In this document: positions 1 to 6,004 of the stretch, one piece after another
Numbering within the stretch: position 1 is the first letter of the stretch
How the letters are laid out: every line of letters begins with the position of its first letter
Source: MGBC113645 sp036308445
GTDB taxonomy: Bacteria; Bacillota_I; Bacilli_A; Erysipelotrichales; Coprobacillaceae
DNA: 6,004 nucleotides
Reading direction: 5' to 3'
Assembly (NCBI GenBank): GCA_036308445.1
Contig: JAXJVS010000138.1
Span: 1 to 6,004, forward strand
Position numbers and translations under genes: made by a program
The notes under the pieces: generated by a model
What the model saw: only the letters and a program-made list of their open reading frames with translations
Told to the model about the DNA's origin: nothing
Databases searched by the model: none

Positions 1-3000
1 ACTCTCTACATAATCTTTAGGAATATACCCATCAACTGAAATATTTTGTACAGGAACTTCTTTTTCTTCTTTAACAGTACCTTGCTTTTCAGCAATAGCT
101 TCTTGTAATATCTTCATATACATATCAAAACCAACAGTATCAATAAATCCTGCCTGTTCTCCACCTAAAATATCACCTGAACCTCTAATCGACAAATCAC
201 GCATTGCAATTTTATAGCCACTACCTAATTGAGCAAATTCTTTAATCGCTTTTAAACGCTTAGATGCTTCTTCGTTCATTTGTTTATTTTTCTGATACAT
301 CAAATAAGCATAAGCAACTCTTTCACTTCTACCAACTCTACCTTTAATCTGATATAGCTGCGCTAAACCAAAACGATCCGCATCTTCAACTAATATTGTA
401 TTAGCATTAGGAATATCAATACCTGTTTCAATAATCGTTGTACAAACTAAAACATCATATTCTTTATCAATAAAAGAATTCATAACATATTCTAATTGTT
501 CCTTAGTCATCTGTCCATGACCTATTCCTATTTTTGCCTGAGGAATAATCTGTTGAATAGCCATAGCAACTCTAGAAATATCTTCTGTACGATTATGAAG
601 ATAGAATACTTGCCCTCCTCTAGCAAGTTCTCTTTCAATAACTTGTTTTATTAAAGCATTGTTTTTCTCTACAACATATGTTTGAACTGGTAATCTATTT
701 AATGGTGGTGTTTCTATCTGTGACAATCCTCTAATTCCCATTAATGACATCTGTAAAGTTCTAGGAATTGGTGTAGCAGTTAATGTAAGAACATCTATAG
801 TTTTGCGATATTCTTTAATCTTTTCTTTTTGCCTAACACCAAATCTTTGTTCTTCATCAATACATAACAACCCTAGATCTTTAAAATCTATATCTTTAGA
901 TAAAATTCTATGAGTTCCTACTAAAATATCAATCGTACCATCTTTAATTCCAGCAATGATTCTTTTTCTTTCCTTAGTACCTGTAAAACGATTCATTAAA
1001 GCAATTTCTACTGGAAAATTTTTAAATCTTTCTTTCATTGTACGATAATGCTGCGATGAAAGAATTGTTGTAGGACATAAGAAAGCAACTTGCTTATTTG
1101 ACAATACAGCTTTAAAAGCTGCACGCAAAGCAACTTCAGTTTTACCAAAACCAACATCACCACATAATAATCTATCCATCGGTCTAGGTAATTCCATATC
1201 TTGCTTAATTTCTTTAACTGCTTCAGCTTGATCCGGTGTTAATTCATAACCAAAATCTTCTTCAAATTCTTGTTGAATTTCATTATCTGGCAAGAAAGCA
1301 AAGCCTGGCTGTTTCATTCTTGCACTATATAAAGCAATAAGTTCATCAGCTAAGCCATCTACTTTTTGTCTAACTCTTTGTTTCTCTTTTTGCCATTTCG
1401 TACTTCCTAAAGAATGTAAAGCAGGGGCTTTTCCTTCTTTAGAAGAATACTTTCTTACTAATCTAAAGTTCTCTACAGGAATATATAAAGTATCATTACC
1501 CTTATAAGCAATATACAAGTAATCCTTATGAACACCTTTCACTTCTAATGTTCTAATCCCAAGATACTGACCAATTCCATTGACATCATGAACAACATAA
1601 TCCCCAACATTTAACTCATTATAATCTTTAATTATTTTAGCATCTTTATATTTAACATAGCCTTTTTTACTTTGGCTTTGCCCTTTAAACAACTCAGTTT
1701 CACTATAAAAAATAACTTTCTCTTCAACAAACTCAATACCACTCTTTAATTCACCTAAATAAATATTTACACCCTTAAAACTCTCATCTATAGATGTAAC
1801 TAAAGAATATGGAATATGATTATTTTCTAATAGATCAACCATTAATCGAATCTGATGCTGAGAAGATAGACACATAAAGACTTTATGAAGAATGATATCA
1901 TCTTTAATTTGTCTTACAAAAGCTTCTTCTTTCTGCAACGGAATAGAGACTTGTCTTGTCTGAAATAATATTTGTTTATCATTATCAGCAAAATCTAAGA
2001 AATCAATATGAGAATGAGCTAACAATCTTCTAGGATCCTCATATAAACTTAATCCTTTCAACATATGACCTATTCCTTGTAACTCCAAGAAATAGAAATA
2101 GTTTTCCTCTACATAACGATTATACTGTGTTAATATTCCTTCTTTATTAGATGTTATAATAACTGGATTATACATATAATCAAGTATTGTATATGTTTTA
2201 TCAAATAATCCTAAGTACTGATAAAGGTGAGAATTTAAATCATATGTTTTTAAACTTTGTTTATCTAATTCTATTGTCTCTGATAATTCAACTTCTATCT
2301 CTTCATTTACACTCTTATCATATAGTTCATCAATTTTTAATAGAACTTCATCTATTTTATCTTTATCATATAATAAATCACTAGCAGGTAATATACTTAC
2401 TTCTTTAATTCTTTCATTACCTCTTTGAGTTCTTGTATCAAAGAAACGAATACTTTCTATCTCATCATCAAAGAATTCAATACGAATAGGTTCTTCATAT
2501 TGAATAGAGAAAATATCAATAACTCCTCCACGTTTTGCAAAATAGAATGGCTGATCAACTCTTTGAGTCATTAAATAACCAGCATTAACTAATAATCTTC
2601 TTAACTCTAATGGTTCAATAGTCATACCAACACGAAGATTTATAATATTATCTCTAAATAGTTTAGGTGAAGGAAGATATCTAATCATAGAATGCATATG
2701 ACAAATAACAACTATAGGTTCATCTGTACTTAACTGATATAAAGTATCAATTCTTTCTCCTAATAATTCGAATGAATAAGCTAAAGCTTCAATTCTTAAC
2801 GATTCATCACAAGGAAAATATACAACTGATGAATGTAATAAAGGCTTTAATTGCTGATACAGCAATTGTGCCTGATATTGACTCTCTTTAACAACTATCA
2901 TCGCTCTAGGATTCTGCATAAAAGATGAAGCAATCAAATATGCCTGATCAACTTCATTTTGAGTTATTATTTCTCCTTTATTTTTATTTATTGCATTTAA

Positions 3001-3039
3001 TGCAATGTTATCTTTTAATACTGAAAATATTTTTTTCAT
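1..3039 (-). CDS. mfd: Transcription-repair coupling factor Mfd, C-terminus cut by window edge
   Basis: ATP-dependent DNA translocase that pushes stalled RNA polymerase off damaged DNA and recruits UvrA for nucleotide excision repair. The frame is open for 1013 codons from ATG 3039 to the window edge; family members are about 1150-1180 residues, so most of the final autoinhibitory domain (D7) is missing. Order seen: degenerate UvrB-like module (about 1-270, with RGG at 170-172 and PIRIEFFDDE at 184-193, the likely UvrA-binding surface); RNA-polymerase-interacting domain (about 474-545, GDYVVH then KDYLYIAYKG); RecG-like helicase with Q-motif TPDQ 601-604, Walker A GDVGFGKT 627-634, GTHRIL 708-713, DEEQ 728-731, TATPIPRT 754-761, GIDIPNANT 873-881, QLYQIKGRVGRS 894-905; and a TRG-type segment RDLSIRGSGDILGGEQAG 947-964. 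I translated it line by line without a frame break. The start is set by GGAGGTG seven bases (from GGAGG) before ATG. It follows pth by 35 bp. Identity is very secure; the RNA-polymerase domain has one unusual residue (see findings). Confidence 0.98.
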   Translation of the reverse strand, partial: MKKIFSVLKDNIALNAINKNKGEIITQNEVDQAYLIASSFMQNPRAMIVVKESQYQAQLLYQQLKPLLHSSVVYFPCDESLRIEALAYSFELLGERIDTLYQLSTDEPIVVICHMHSMIRYLPSPKLFRDNIINLRVGMTIEPLELRRLLVNAGYLMTQRVDQPFYFAKRGGVIDIFSIQYEEPIRIEFFDDEIESIRFFDTRTQRGNERIKEVSILPASDLLYDKDKIDEVLLKIDELYDKSVNEEIEVELSETIELDKQSLKTYDLNSHLYQYLGLFDKTYTILDYMYNPVIITSNKEGILTQYNRYVEENYFYFLELQGIGHMLKGLSLYEDPRRLLAHSHIDFLDFADNDKQILFQTRQVSIPLQKEEAFVRQIKDDIILHKVFMCLSSQHQIRLMVDLLENNHIPYSLVTSIDESFKGVNIYLGELKSGIEFVEEKVIFYSETELFKGQSQSKKGYVKYKDAKIIKDYNELNVGDYVVHDVNGIGQYLGIRTLEVKGVHKDYLYIAYKGNDTLYIPVENFRLVRKYSSKEGKAPALHSLGSTKWQKEKQRVRQKVDGLADELIALYSARMKQPGFAFLPDNEIQQEFEEDFGYELTPDQAEAVKEIKQDMELPRPMDRLLCGDVGFGKTEVALRAAFKAVLSNKQVAFLCPTTILSSQHYRTMKERFKNFPVEIALMNRFTGTKERKRIIAGIKDGTIDILVGTHRILSKDIDFKDLGLLCIDEEQRFGVRQKEKIKEYRKTIDVLTLTATPIPRTLQMSLMGIRGLSQIETPPLNRLPVQTYVVEKNNALIKQVIERELARGGQVFYLHNRTEDISRVAMAIQQIIPQAKIGIGHGQMTKEQLEYVMNSFIDKEYDVLVCTTIIETGIDIPNANTILVEDADRFGLAQLYQIKGRVGRSERVAYAYLMYQKNKQMNEEASKRLKAIKEFAQLGSGYKIAMRDLSIRGSGDILGGEQAGFIDTVGFDMYMKILQEAIAEKQGTVKEEKEVPVQNISVDGYIPKDYVES

Positions 3040-3044
3040 TCTTT

Positions 3045-3051
3045 CACCTCC
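3045..3051 (-). promoter_or_regulatory. Ribosome binding site of mfd
   Basis: The minus strand reads GGAGGTGAAAGAATG, a near-perfect Shine-Dalgarno sequence with seven bases between GGAGG and the ATG at 3039. This fixes the mfd start. The second copy of a short repeat (TAGGCTTT, 3052-3059) abuts its 5' side, so local RNA folding could affect its access. Confidence 0.85.
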
Positions 3052-3069
3052 AAAGCCTAAAAAAGCCTA
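3052..3069 (-). repeat. 8-bp direct repeat TAGGCTTT in the pth-mfd gap
   Basis: The minus strand carries TAGGCTTT at 3069-3062 and again at 3059-3052, ten bases apart. The first copy is the 3' arm of the pth-mfd hairpin; the second touches the mfd ribosome binding site. Either copy can pair with AAAGUCUA at 3083-3076 (one U-G pair), so two mutually exclusive folds are possible. The repeat is short and AT-rich and could be a chance duplication. Confidence 0.5.
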
Positions 3070-3086
3070 GAATTCTAGACTTTCTT
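3059..3086 (-). terminator. Candidate Rho-independent terminator or attenuator between pth and mfd
   Basis: Minus-strand RNA reads AAAGUCUAG (3083-3075), loop AAUU (3074-3071), CUAGGCUUU (3070-3062), then UUU. That is nine consecutive pairs, one of them U-G; three further A-U or G-U pairs with 3084-3086 could consume the U-run. On the plus strand the wobble becomes a C-A mismatch, so the fold suits the direction of transcription of the genes. The 5' arm includes the pth stop codon. The stem has few G-C pairs and the U-run is only six long, so it may be a leaky terminator, an mRNA 3'-end stabiliser or a chance fold. mfd lies only 23 bp beyond and has no obvious promoter of its own. Confidence 0.45.
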
Positions 3087-3641
3087 TTGATTAAATTCAT
3101 TCATTGCAGCATTAAAGCCTTTATCTAAATACATCATAACAGCCTTTACTGCATTATTAATTCCTTCCTCAATATGAGGTTGTTCATCTTTACTAAAACG
3201 TCCTAATACATAATCCACAACTGGAATACGAGGATGTCTATCAATACCAACTCTAATTCTCTTAAAATTCTGTGTACCTATATGAGCAATAATACTCTTA
3301 ATACCATTATGTCCACCAGCACTACCATTTTCTCTCAAACGAAGCTTACCAGTTGGCATATCTAAATCATCATAAATAACCAATAAATCATCTTCCTTAA
3401 TTTTAAAGAAATTCATAATTTGAATAACAGATTCTCCAGAATTATTCATATATGTCATTGGCTTTAATAATAGAACATCTTCTCCTTTATATTTTAGTTT
3501 TACATATTCACCTTTAAATTTTGTATTCGAAATACTTACATTTAATTCTTTACTTAAAGCATCTAATACCATAAAACCAGTATTATGACGTGTTTTTTCA
3601 TACTCTTTTGTAGGATTACCTAACCCAACAATTAGCTTCAT
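3075..3641 (-). CDS. pth: Peptidyl-tRNA hydrolase (bacterial Pth)
   Basis: Cytosolic esterase that cleaves peptidyl-tRNA released prematurely from ribosomes, returning free tRNA and peptide. The 188 residues match the usual bacterial Pth length, so it is complete. It opens with MKLIVGLGNP; the active-site set is present: N9 in GLGNP, catalytic H19 in TRHNTGF, N66 in MTYMNNSGES, D91 in IYDDLDMP, and N112 in GGHNG (assigned by alignment to E. coli N10, H20, N68, D93 and N114). The later RVGIDRHP and VLGRF segments are also typical. There is no signal peptide or membrane segment. It starts 8 bp after pulA with AGGAGGG at 3651-3645, overlapping the pulA stop, and ends in TAG inside a hairpin arm. 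pth directly before mfd is a known Firmicutes order, though the B. subtilis gene fin that lies between them is absent here. Expression probably comes from the pulA promoter. Confidence 0.98.
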   Translation of the reverse strand: MKLIVGLGNPTKEYEKTRHNTGFMVLDALSKELNVSISNTKFKGEYVKLKYKGEDVLLLKPMTYMNNSGESVIQIMNFFKIKEDDLLVIYDDLDMPTGKLRLRENGSAGGHNGIKSIIAHIGTQNFKRIRVGIDRHPRIPVVDYVLGRFSKDEQPHIEEGINNAVKAVMMYLDKGFNAAMNEFNQKKV

Positions 3642-3644
3642 AAA

Positions 3645-3652
3645 CCCTCCTA
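3645..3652 (-). promoter_or_regulatory. pth ribosome binding site overlapping the pulA stop codon
   Basis: The minus strand reads TAGGAGGGTTTATG: the TAG at 3652-3650 ends pulA, and AGGAGGG at 3651-3645 is the pth Shine-Dalgarno. Only three or four bases separate it from the ATG at 3641. A ribosome terminating on pulA would therefore sit on the pth initiation site, which suggests translational coupling. The coupling itself is inferred. Confidence 0.8.
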
Positions 3653-5743
3653 TTTAACTAATATAACTAAACTTACAGCAGTAACTTTAATTGTATTATC
3701 TTTAATTTTTTCATTATCCATATGATAAAACAATTGGAAGTCTTTGTCTACATCAATTGTAAAATCTTCAGTAGAAGGATTAAAATAAACAATAAATTCT
3801 TTATACTCTCCTTTTAATTGTTTTAGATGATACTTAATAATACGATAATTAACATTTTCTAGTTTTACATTTTCTTTCATTGTTTCAAAACTATTATATC
3901 TAAAACATGGATTATTCTTTCTTAATTGAACTAGCATCTTAAAATATTCTACTGCTTCATTCCTACGATCTCTTAAAGACCAATCCAAAGCATTAATAGA
4001 ATCACCAGCATTATAAGTATTTGTCTGCCCTCTCTTAGAACGATAAAACTCTTGTCCACTATGAACAAAAGGAACCCCTTGACCTAATAATATTGCAGCC
4101 AACATTAACTTTGTACGCTTTCTTAAAACTTCTTTTTCTTCATCATAGTTTGATATCTTTAGTTTATCATATGTTGTTGCATTATCATGACATTCAACAT
4201 AATTAATACTTTGTTCAATATTCTCAAACTTATGAAAATCACATAAAGCAGAAATCATTTCATTTGTCTTATAAGTATCACCAGAGAAATATCCTTTAGA
4301 TTCCATTTGATTTGTACCTCTACAAGTATCTCTAAAGAAATCATTAAAGAAACCAATTTGAGGTACTTTTCTACTGTTATTTAAAGTTGTTCTATCTTCT
4401 TCTTTTAATGCAGTACCCATATTCCATCCTTCACCATATACTACAAATGAAGGATCCAATTCTCTTCCCTGCTTTTCAACCAACTTCATTGTCTCAATGT
4501 CTAAGATACCCATTAAATCAAAACGATAACCATCAACACCATATAAAATCTGCCATCGTTTACACATATCTAAAATATATTTACGACACATCTTTGCCTT
4601 TGAATTTAAATCATTACCACACCATGAACCATTAGATAGACTTCCATCACCATTTCTTCTAAAGAAATAATGTGGTACAGTTTTTTCTAAAGCATTGTTG
4701 TTGATATCATGCATATGATTATAAACAACATCCAATACAACTCTTATTCCTCGTTCATGGATAGCTTCTATCATTTGTTGAGCTTCTCTTACTCTAGCAT
4801 ATCCATCATCTGGATCAGTAACATAACTTCCTTCAGTTACATTATACTGTGCTGGATCATATCCCCAGTTATATAAAACTAGTGGATGTGCTTCATCAAC
4901 TGTTGCAAAATCATTAATAGGCATTAACTGTAAATGTGTAATACCAATTTCTTCTAAATAATCCAATCCTGTTGTTTTACCAGTATCAGTTCTTGTCTCT
5001 TTTTCAGTAAATGCTAAAAACTTACCTCTATTCTTCATTTTTCCAGCTTTATGCATTGAAAAATCTCTAACACTTGTCTCATAAATAATCATATCAGTTT
5101 TAGATTTTAATCTAGGTAAATTAAATTTCTTAACTTTTAATTTTTCTAAATCCACAACAATACTTGTTCTTCTATTTGATGAAGATGAATAAGCATATGG
5201 ATCATTAGAAGTAATATAAGTTTCTGCAGTATTAATCAAATAATGATAATGCATTCCTTCATAATTACCTTTTAAAGTAATTTCATATACCCCTTTTTTT
5301 CCTCTCTTCATTGAATATAAAACATCTTCACCATGTTGAACAGTACTTAAAATAACTCCTGTAGACAAAGGAGACCAAACTTTAAAAGTAGATTGCTCTG
5401 GTGTATAAGTACATCCTAAATCATCACCATCATAATAATATAATTCATCAAATTCTTCAGTTAATGCAAGTTTAGAAAAATCTAAATAACAAGATAATCC
5501 ATAAGCATCAATAACTCTATAAACACATCCTAACTCAAAAGACGCATTTAAAGTATAAACTCTAAACCCTGCTTCTTCATCACTAGAATGAACTTCACCA
5601 CTTAAAAGTTCCATTTCATCAGTCTTTAAATTCTTTAAATAAAATTTATGGCTAATACCATTATAATATTGTTTTGATAAATGAACTTTAATTTCATCAA
5701 AACCTGTCGCAAATGCTCGCATACGTACAGCCTTAGCTTCCAT
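3650..5743 (-). CDS. pulA: Intracellular type I pullulanase (GH13 glycogen/maltodextrin debranching enzyme)
   Basis: Hydrolyses alpha-1,6 branch points in pullulan-like oligosaccharides, limit dextrins or glycogen, giving linear chains. The 697 residues closely resemble Bacillus AmyX-type pullulanases (about 718 residues). Order: N-terminal beta domain (about 15-100); CBM48-like domain (about 110-195, FKVWSP at 120-125); GH13 barrel from about 215 (IYETSVRDFS 220-229); beta-rich C-terminal domain from about 620. The type I signature YNWGYDP is at 291-297. GH13 motifs: DVVYNH 338-343; DGYRFD 404-409 with nucleophile D409; GEGW 437-440 with acid/base E438; ECHDN 517-521 with transition-state stabiliser D520. 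No signal peptide, lipobox or anchor is visible, so it should act in the cytoplasm on stored glycogen or imported dextrins. The ATG at 5743 is preceded by AAGGGG with eight bases spacing; an internal ATG at codon 8 is less likely. Transcribed from the extended -10 promoter upstream. A GlgX-type debrancher is the alternative, but YNWGYDP and the N-terminal domain favour pullulanase. Confidence 0.95.
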   Translation of the reverse strand: MEAKAVRMRAFATGFDEIKVHLSKQYYNGISHKFYLKNLKTDEMELLSGEVHSSDEEAGFRVYTLNASFELGCVYRVIDAYGLSCYLDFSKLALTEEFDELYYYDGDDLGCTYTPEQSTFKVWSPLSTGVILSTVQHGEDVLYSMKRGKKGVYEITLKGNYEGMHYHYLINTAETYITSNDPYAYSSSSNRRTSIVVDLEKLKVKKFNLPRLKSKTDMIIYETSVRDFSMHKAGKMKNRGKFLAFTEKETRTDTGKTTGLDYLEEIGITHLQLMPINDFATVDEAHPLVLYNWGYDPAQYNVTEGSYVTDPDDGYARVREAQQMIEAIHERGIRVVLDVVYNHMHDINNNALEKTVPHYFFRRNGDGSLSNGSWCGNDLNSKAKMCRKYILDMCKRWQILYGVDGYRFDLMGILDIETMKLVEKQGRELDPSFVVYGEGWNMGTALKEEDRTTLNNSRKVPQIGFFNDFFRDTCRGTNQMESKGYFSGDTYKTNEMISALCDFHKFENIEQSINYVECHDNATTYDKLKISNYDEEKEVLRKRTKLMLAAILLGQGVPFVHSGQEFYRSKRGQTNTYNAGDSINALDWSLRDRRNEAVEYFKMLVQLRKNNPCFRYNSFETMKENVKLENVNYRIIKYHLKQLKGEYKEFIVYFNPSTEDFTIDVDKDFQLFYHMDNEKIKDNTIKVTAVSLVILVK

Positions 5744-5885
5744 TGTTTACACCCCTTATTATTATATAGCGTATCCATTATAACATAAATCAAAACAATA
5801 AAATACACTTTTTTTTAAGTCTATCTCAATAAAAAAGAATTATTATATAAATCGCAAATATTTTATATGTCTTGAATTATAAATC
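5744..5885. other. Intergenic region upstream of pulA
   Basis: About 140 bp of very AT-rich DNA between the terminator of the upstream gene and the pulA start. It holds the extended -10 promoter, the pulA leader and, further upstream, a 7-bp inverted repeat (ATATAAA/TTTATAT, 5845-5851 and 5862-5868, 10-bp spacer). No coding frame or RNA gene could be supported on either strand. Confidence 0.7.
5777..5785 (-). promoter_or_regulatory. Extended -10 promoter for the pulA-pth-mfd cluster
   Basis: The minus strand has TGTTATAAT at 5785-5777, a perfect TGnTATAAT extended -10 element. Transcription would start near G5770, giving a leader of about 27 bases that includes the AAGGGG ribosome binding site at 5757-5752. 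At 17-bp spacing the -35 position is TATTTT (5805-5800), a poor match to TTGACA, which is common when an extended -10 is present. Upstream lies an A-rich tract (A8 at 5816-5809 on this strand). No other promoter of similar quality is seen between the three genes. Confidence 0.75.
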
Positions 5886-5908
5886 AAAAAAAGAGGACAT
5901 AGTCCTCT
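5886..5908 (-). terminator. Rho-independent terminator of the upstream gene
   Basis: The minus strand reads AGAGGAC (5908-5902), loop TAT, GTCCTCT (5898-5892), then a T-run giving seven consecutive Ts to 5886. This is a perfect 7-bp GC-containing stem with a U-tract, a textbook intrinsic terminator. The stem begins within the stop codon (TAG, 5909-5907) of the upstream gene. On the plus strand the stem is followed by AATC rather than a T-run, so it works for minus-strand transcription only. It separates the upstream gene from the pulA unit. Confidence 0.92.
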
Positions 5909-6004
5909 AATCAAATAACTTATTAATAAATGCTTTAGATTTAAAATAAATCCCTGCATACTCTTCTATATAATAATTAAATATTGGTAATAACTGTTTT
6001 AAAC
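5907..6004 (-). CDS. C-terminal end of an unidentified protein (31 residues visible)
   Basis: One minus-strand frame is open from the window edge to TAG at 5909-5907, giving 31 residues that begin LKQLLPIFNYY and finish KSKAFINKLFD; the other two frames close within 30 bases. The stop runs directly into a strong intrinsic terminator, which is what marks this as a real gene end and not a chance frame. The tail is mixed aromatic, lysine-rich and probably helical, with no motif I recognise. I cannot name the family. Its own terminator and the promoter downstream suggest that it is not co-transcribed with pulA. Confidence 0.7.
   Translation of the reverse strand, partial: LKQLLPIFNYYIEEYAGIYFKSKAFINKLFD

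Noticed and set aside
2187..2384. Plus-strand open frame of 65 codons
   Set aside because: It lies wholly antisense within mfd, has low-complexity Leu/His/Tyr-rich composition from reversed AT-rich codons, and has no convincing ribosome binding site.
3067..3078. Palindrome CTAGAATTCTAG resembling overlapping XbaI/EcoRI cloning-linker sites
   Set aside because: It is continuous with the pth stop codon and with the natural mfd leader, and forms part of a longer hairpin; there is no vector-like sequence around it.
2925..3128. Plus-strand open frame of 67 codons across the mfd start and pth end
   Set aside because: It is antisense to two secure genes and has the biased hydrophobic composition expected of a shadow frame; its Leu/Phe-rich look is not evidence of a membrane peptide.
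4387..4635. Plus-strand open frame of 82 codons
   Set aside because: It is antisense to the catalytic core of the pullulanase, with a composition typical of reversed coding sequence and no homology I recognise.
5720..5722. Alternative pulA start at the ATG of codon 8
   Set aside because: No Shine-Dalgarno sequence at a suitable distance, whereas the ATG at 5743 has AAGGGG eight bases upstream.
5761..5766. Second TATAAT on the minus strand, nearer to pulA
   Set aside because: A start from it would leave only about ten bases before the ATG and truncate the ribosome binding site; the extended -10 at 5777-5785 is better.
5809..5816. Run of eight T on the plus strand as a terminator tail
   Set aside because: No stable hairpin precedes it on the plus strand and no plus-strand gene ends here.
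5842..5847. TATAAT on the minus strand further upstream
   Set aside because: No -35-like hexamer at 16-18 bp and no TG extension; expected by chance in such AT-rich DNA.

Overview
This is an AT-rich window (roughly 30% GC by eye) with every gene on the minus strand. The low GC, strong GGAGG-type ribosome binding sites, and proteins resembling the Bacillus-type pullulanase, Pth and Mfd point to a low-GC Firmicutes (Bacillota) chromosome. A gut Erysipelotrichia/Coprobacillus-like anaerobe would fit, but that rank is inference.

Reading in the direction of transcription (high to low coordinates), the window opens with the last 31 codons of an unidentified gene (5907-6004), closed by a clear Rho-independent terminator (5886-5908). 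A 163-bp intergenic region (5744-5906) follows, with a convincing extended -10 promoter about 40 bp before the next start codon. That promoter should drive a three-gene cluster: an intracellular type I pullulanase (pulA/amyX-like, 3650-5743), peptidyl-tRNA hydrolase (pth, 3075-3641) and the transcription-repair coupling factor (mfd, 1-3039, cut by the window edge after 1013 residues). pulA and pth are only 8 bp apart and the pulA stop codon lies in the pth ribosome binding site, so they are probably translationally coupled. pth and mfd are 35 bp apart, and a hairpin with a short U-run spans the pth stop, which could reduce read-through into mfd.

Functionally the cluster is mixed. The pullulanase debranches glycogen or imported maltodextrins, Pth recycles stalled peptidyl-tRNAs, and Mfd removes stalled RNA polymerase and recruits UvrA. 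The pth-mfd pairing is a familiar Firmicutes order; the pullulanase at the head of the unit is the less usual part. I see no mobile element, CRISPR array, rRNA or tRNA gene, phage gene or defence system. The points worth a second look are small: the pth-mfd hairpin and its alternative pairing, an altered residue in the RNA-polymerase-binding domain of Mfd, and the promoter region of pulA. I found no evidence of an undescribed system.
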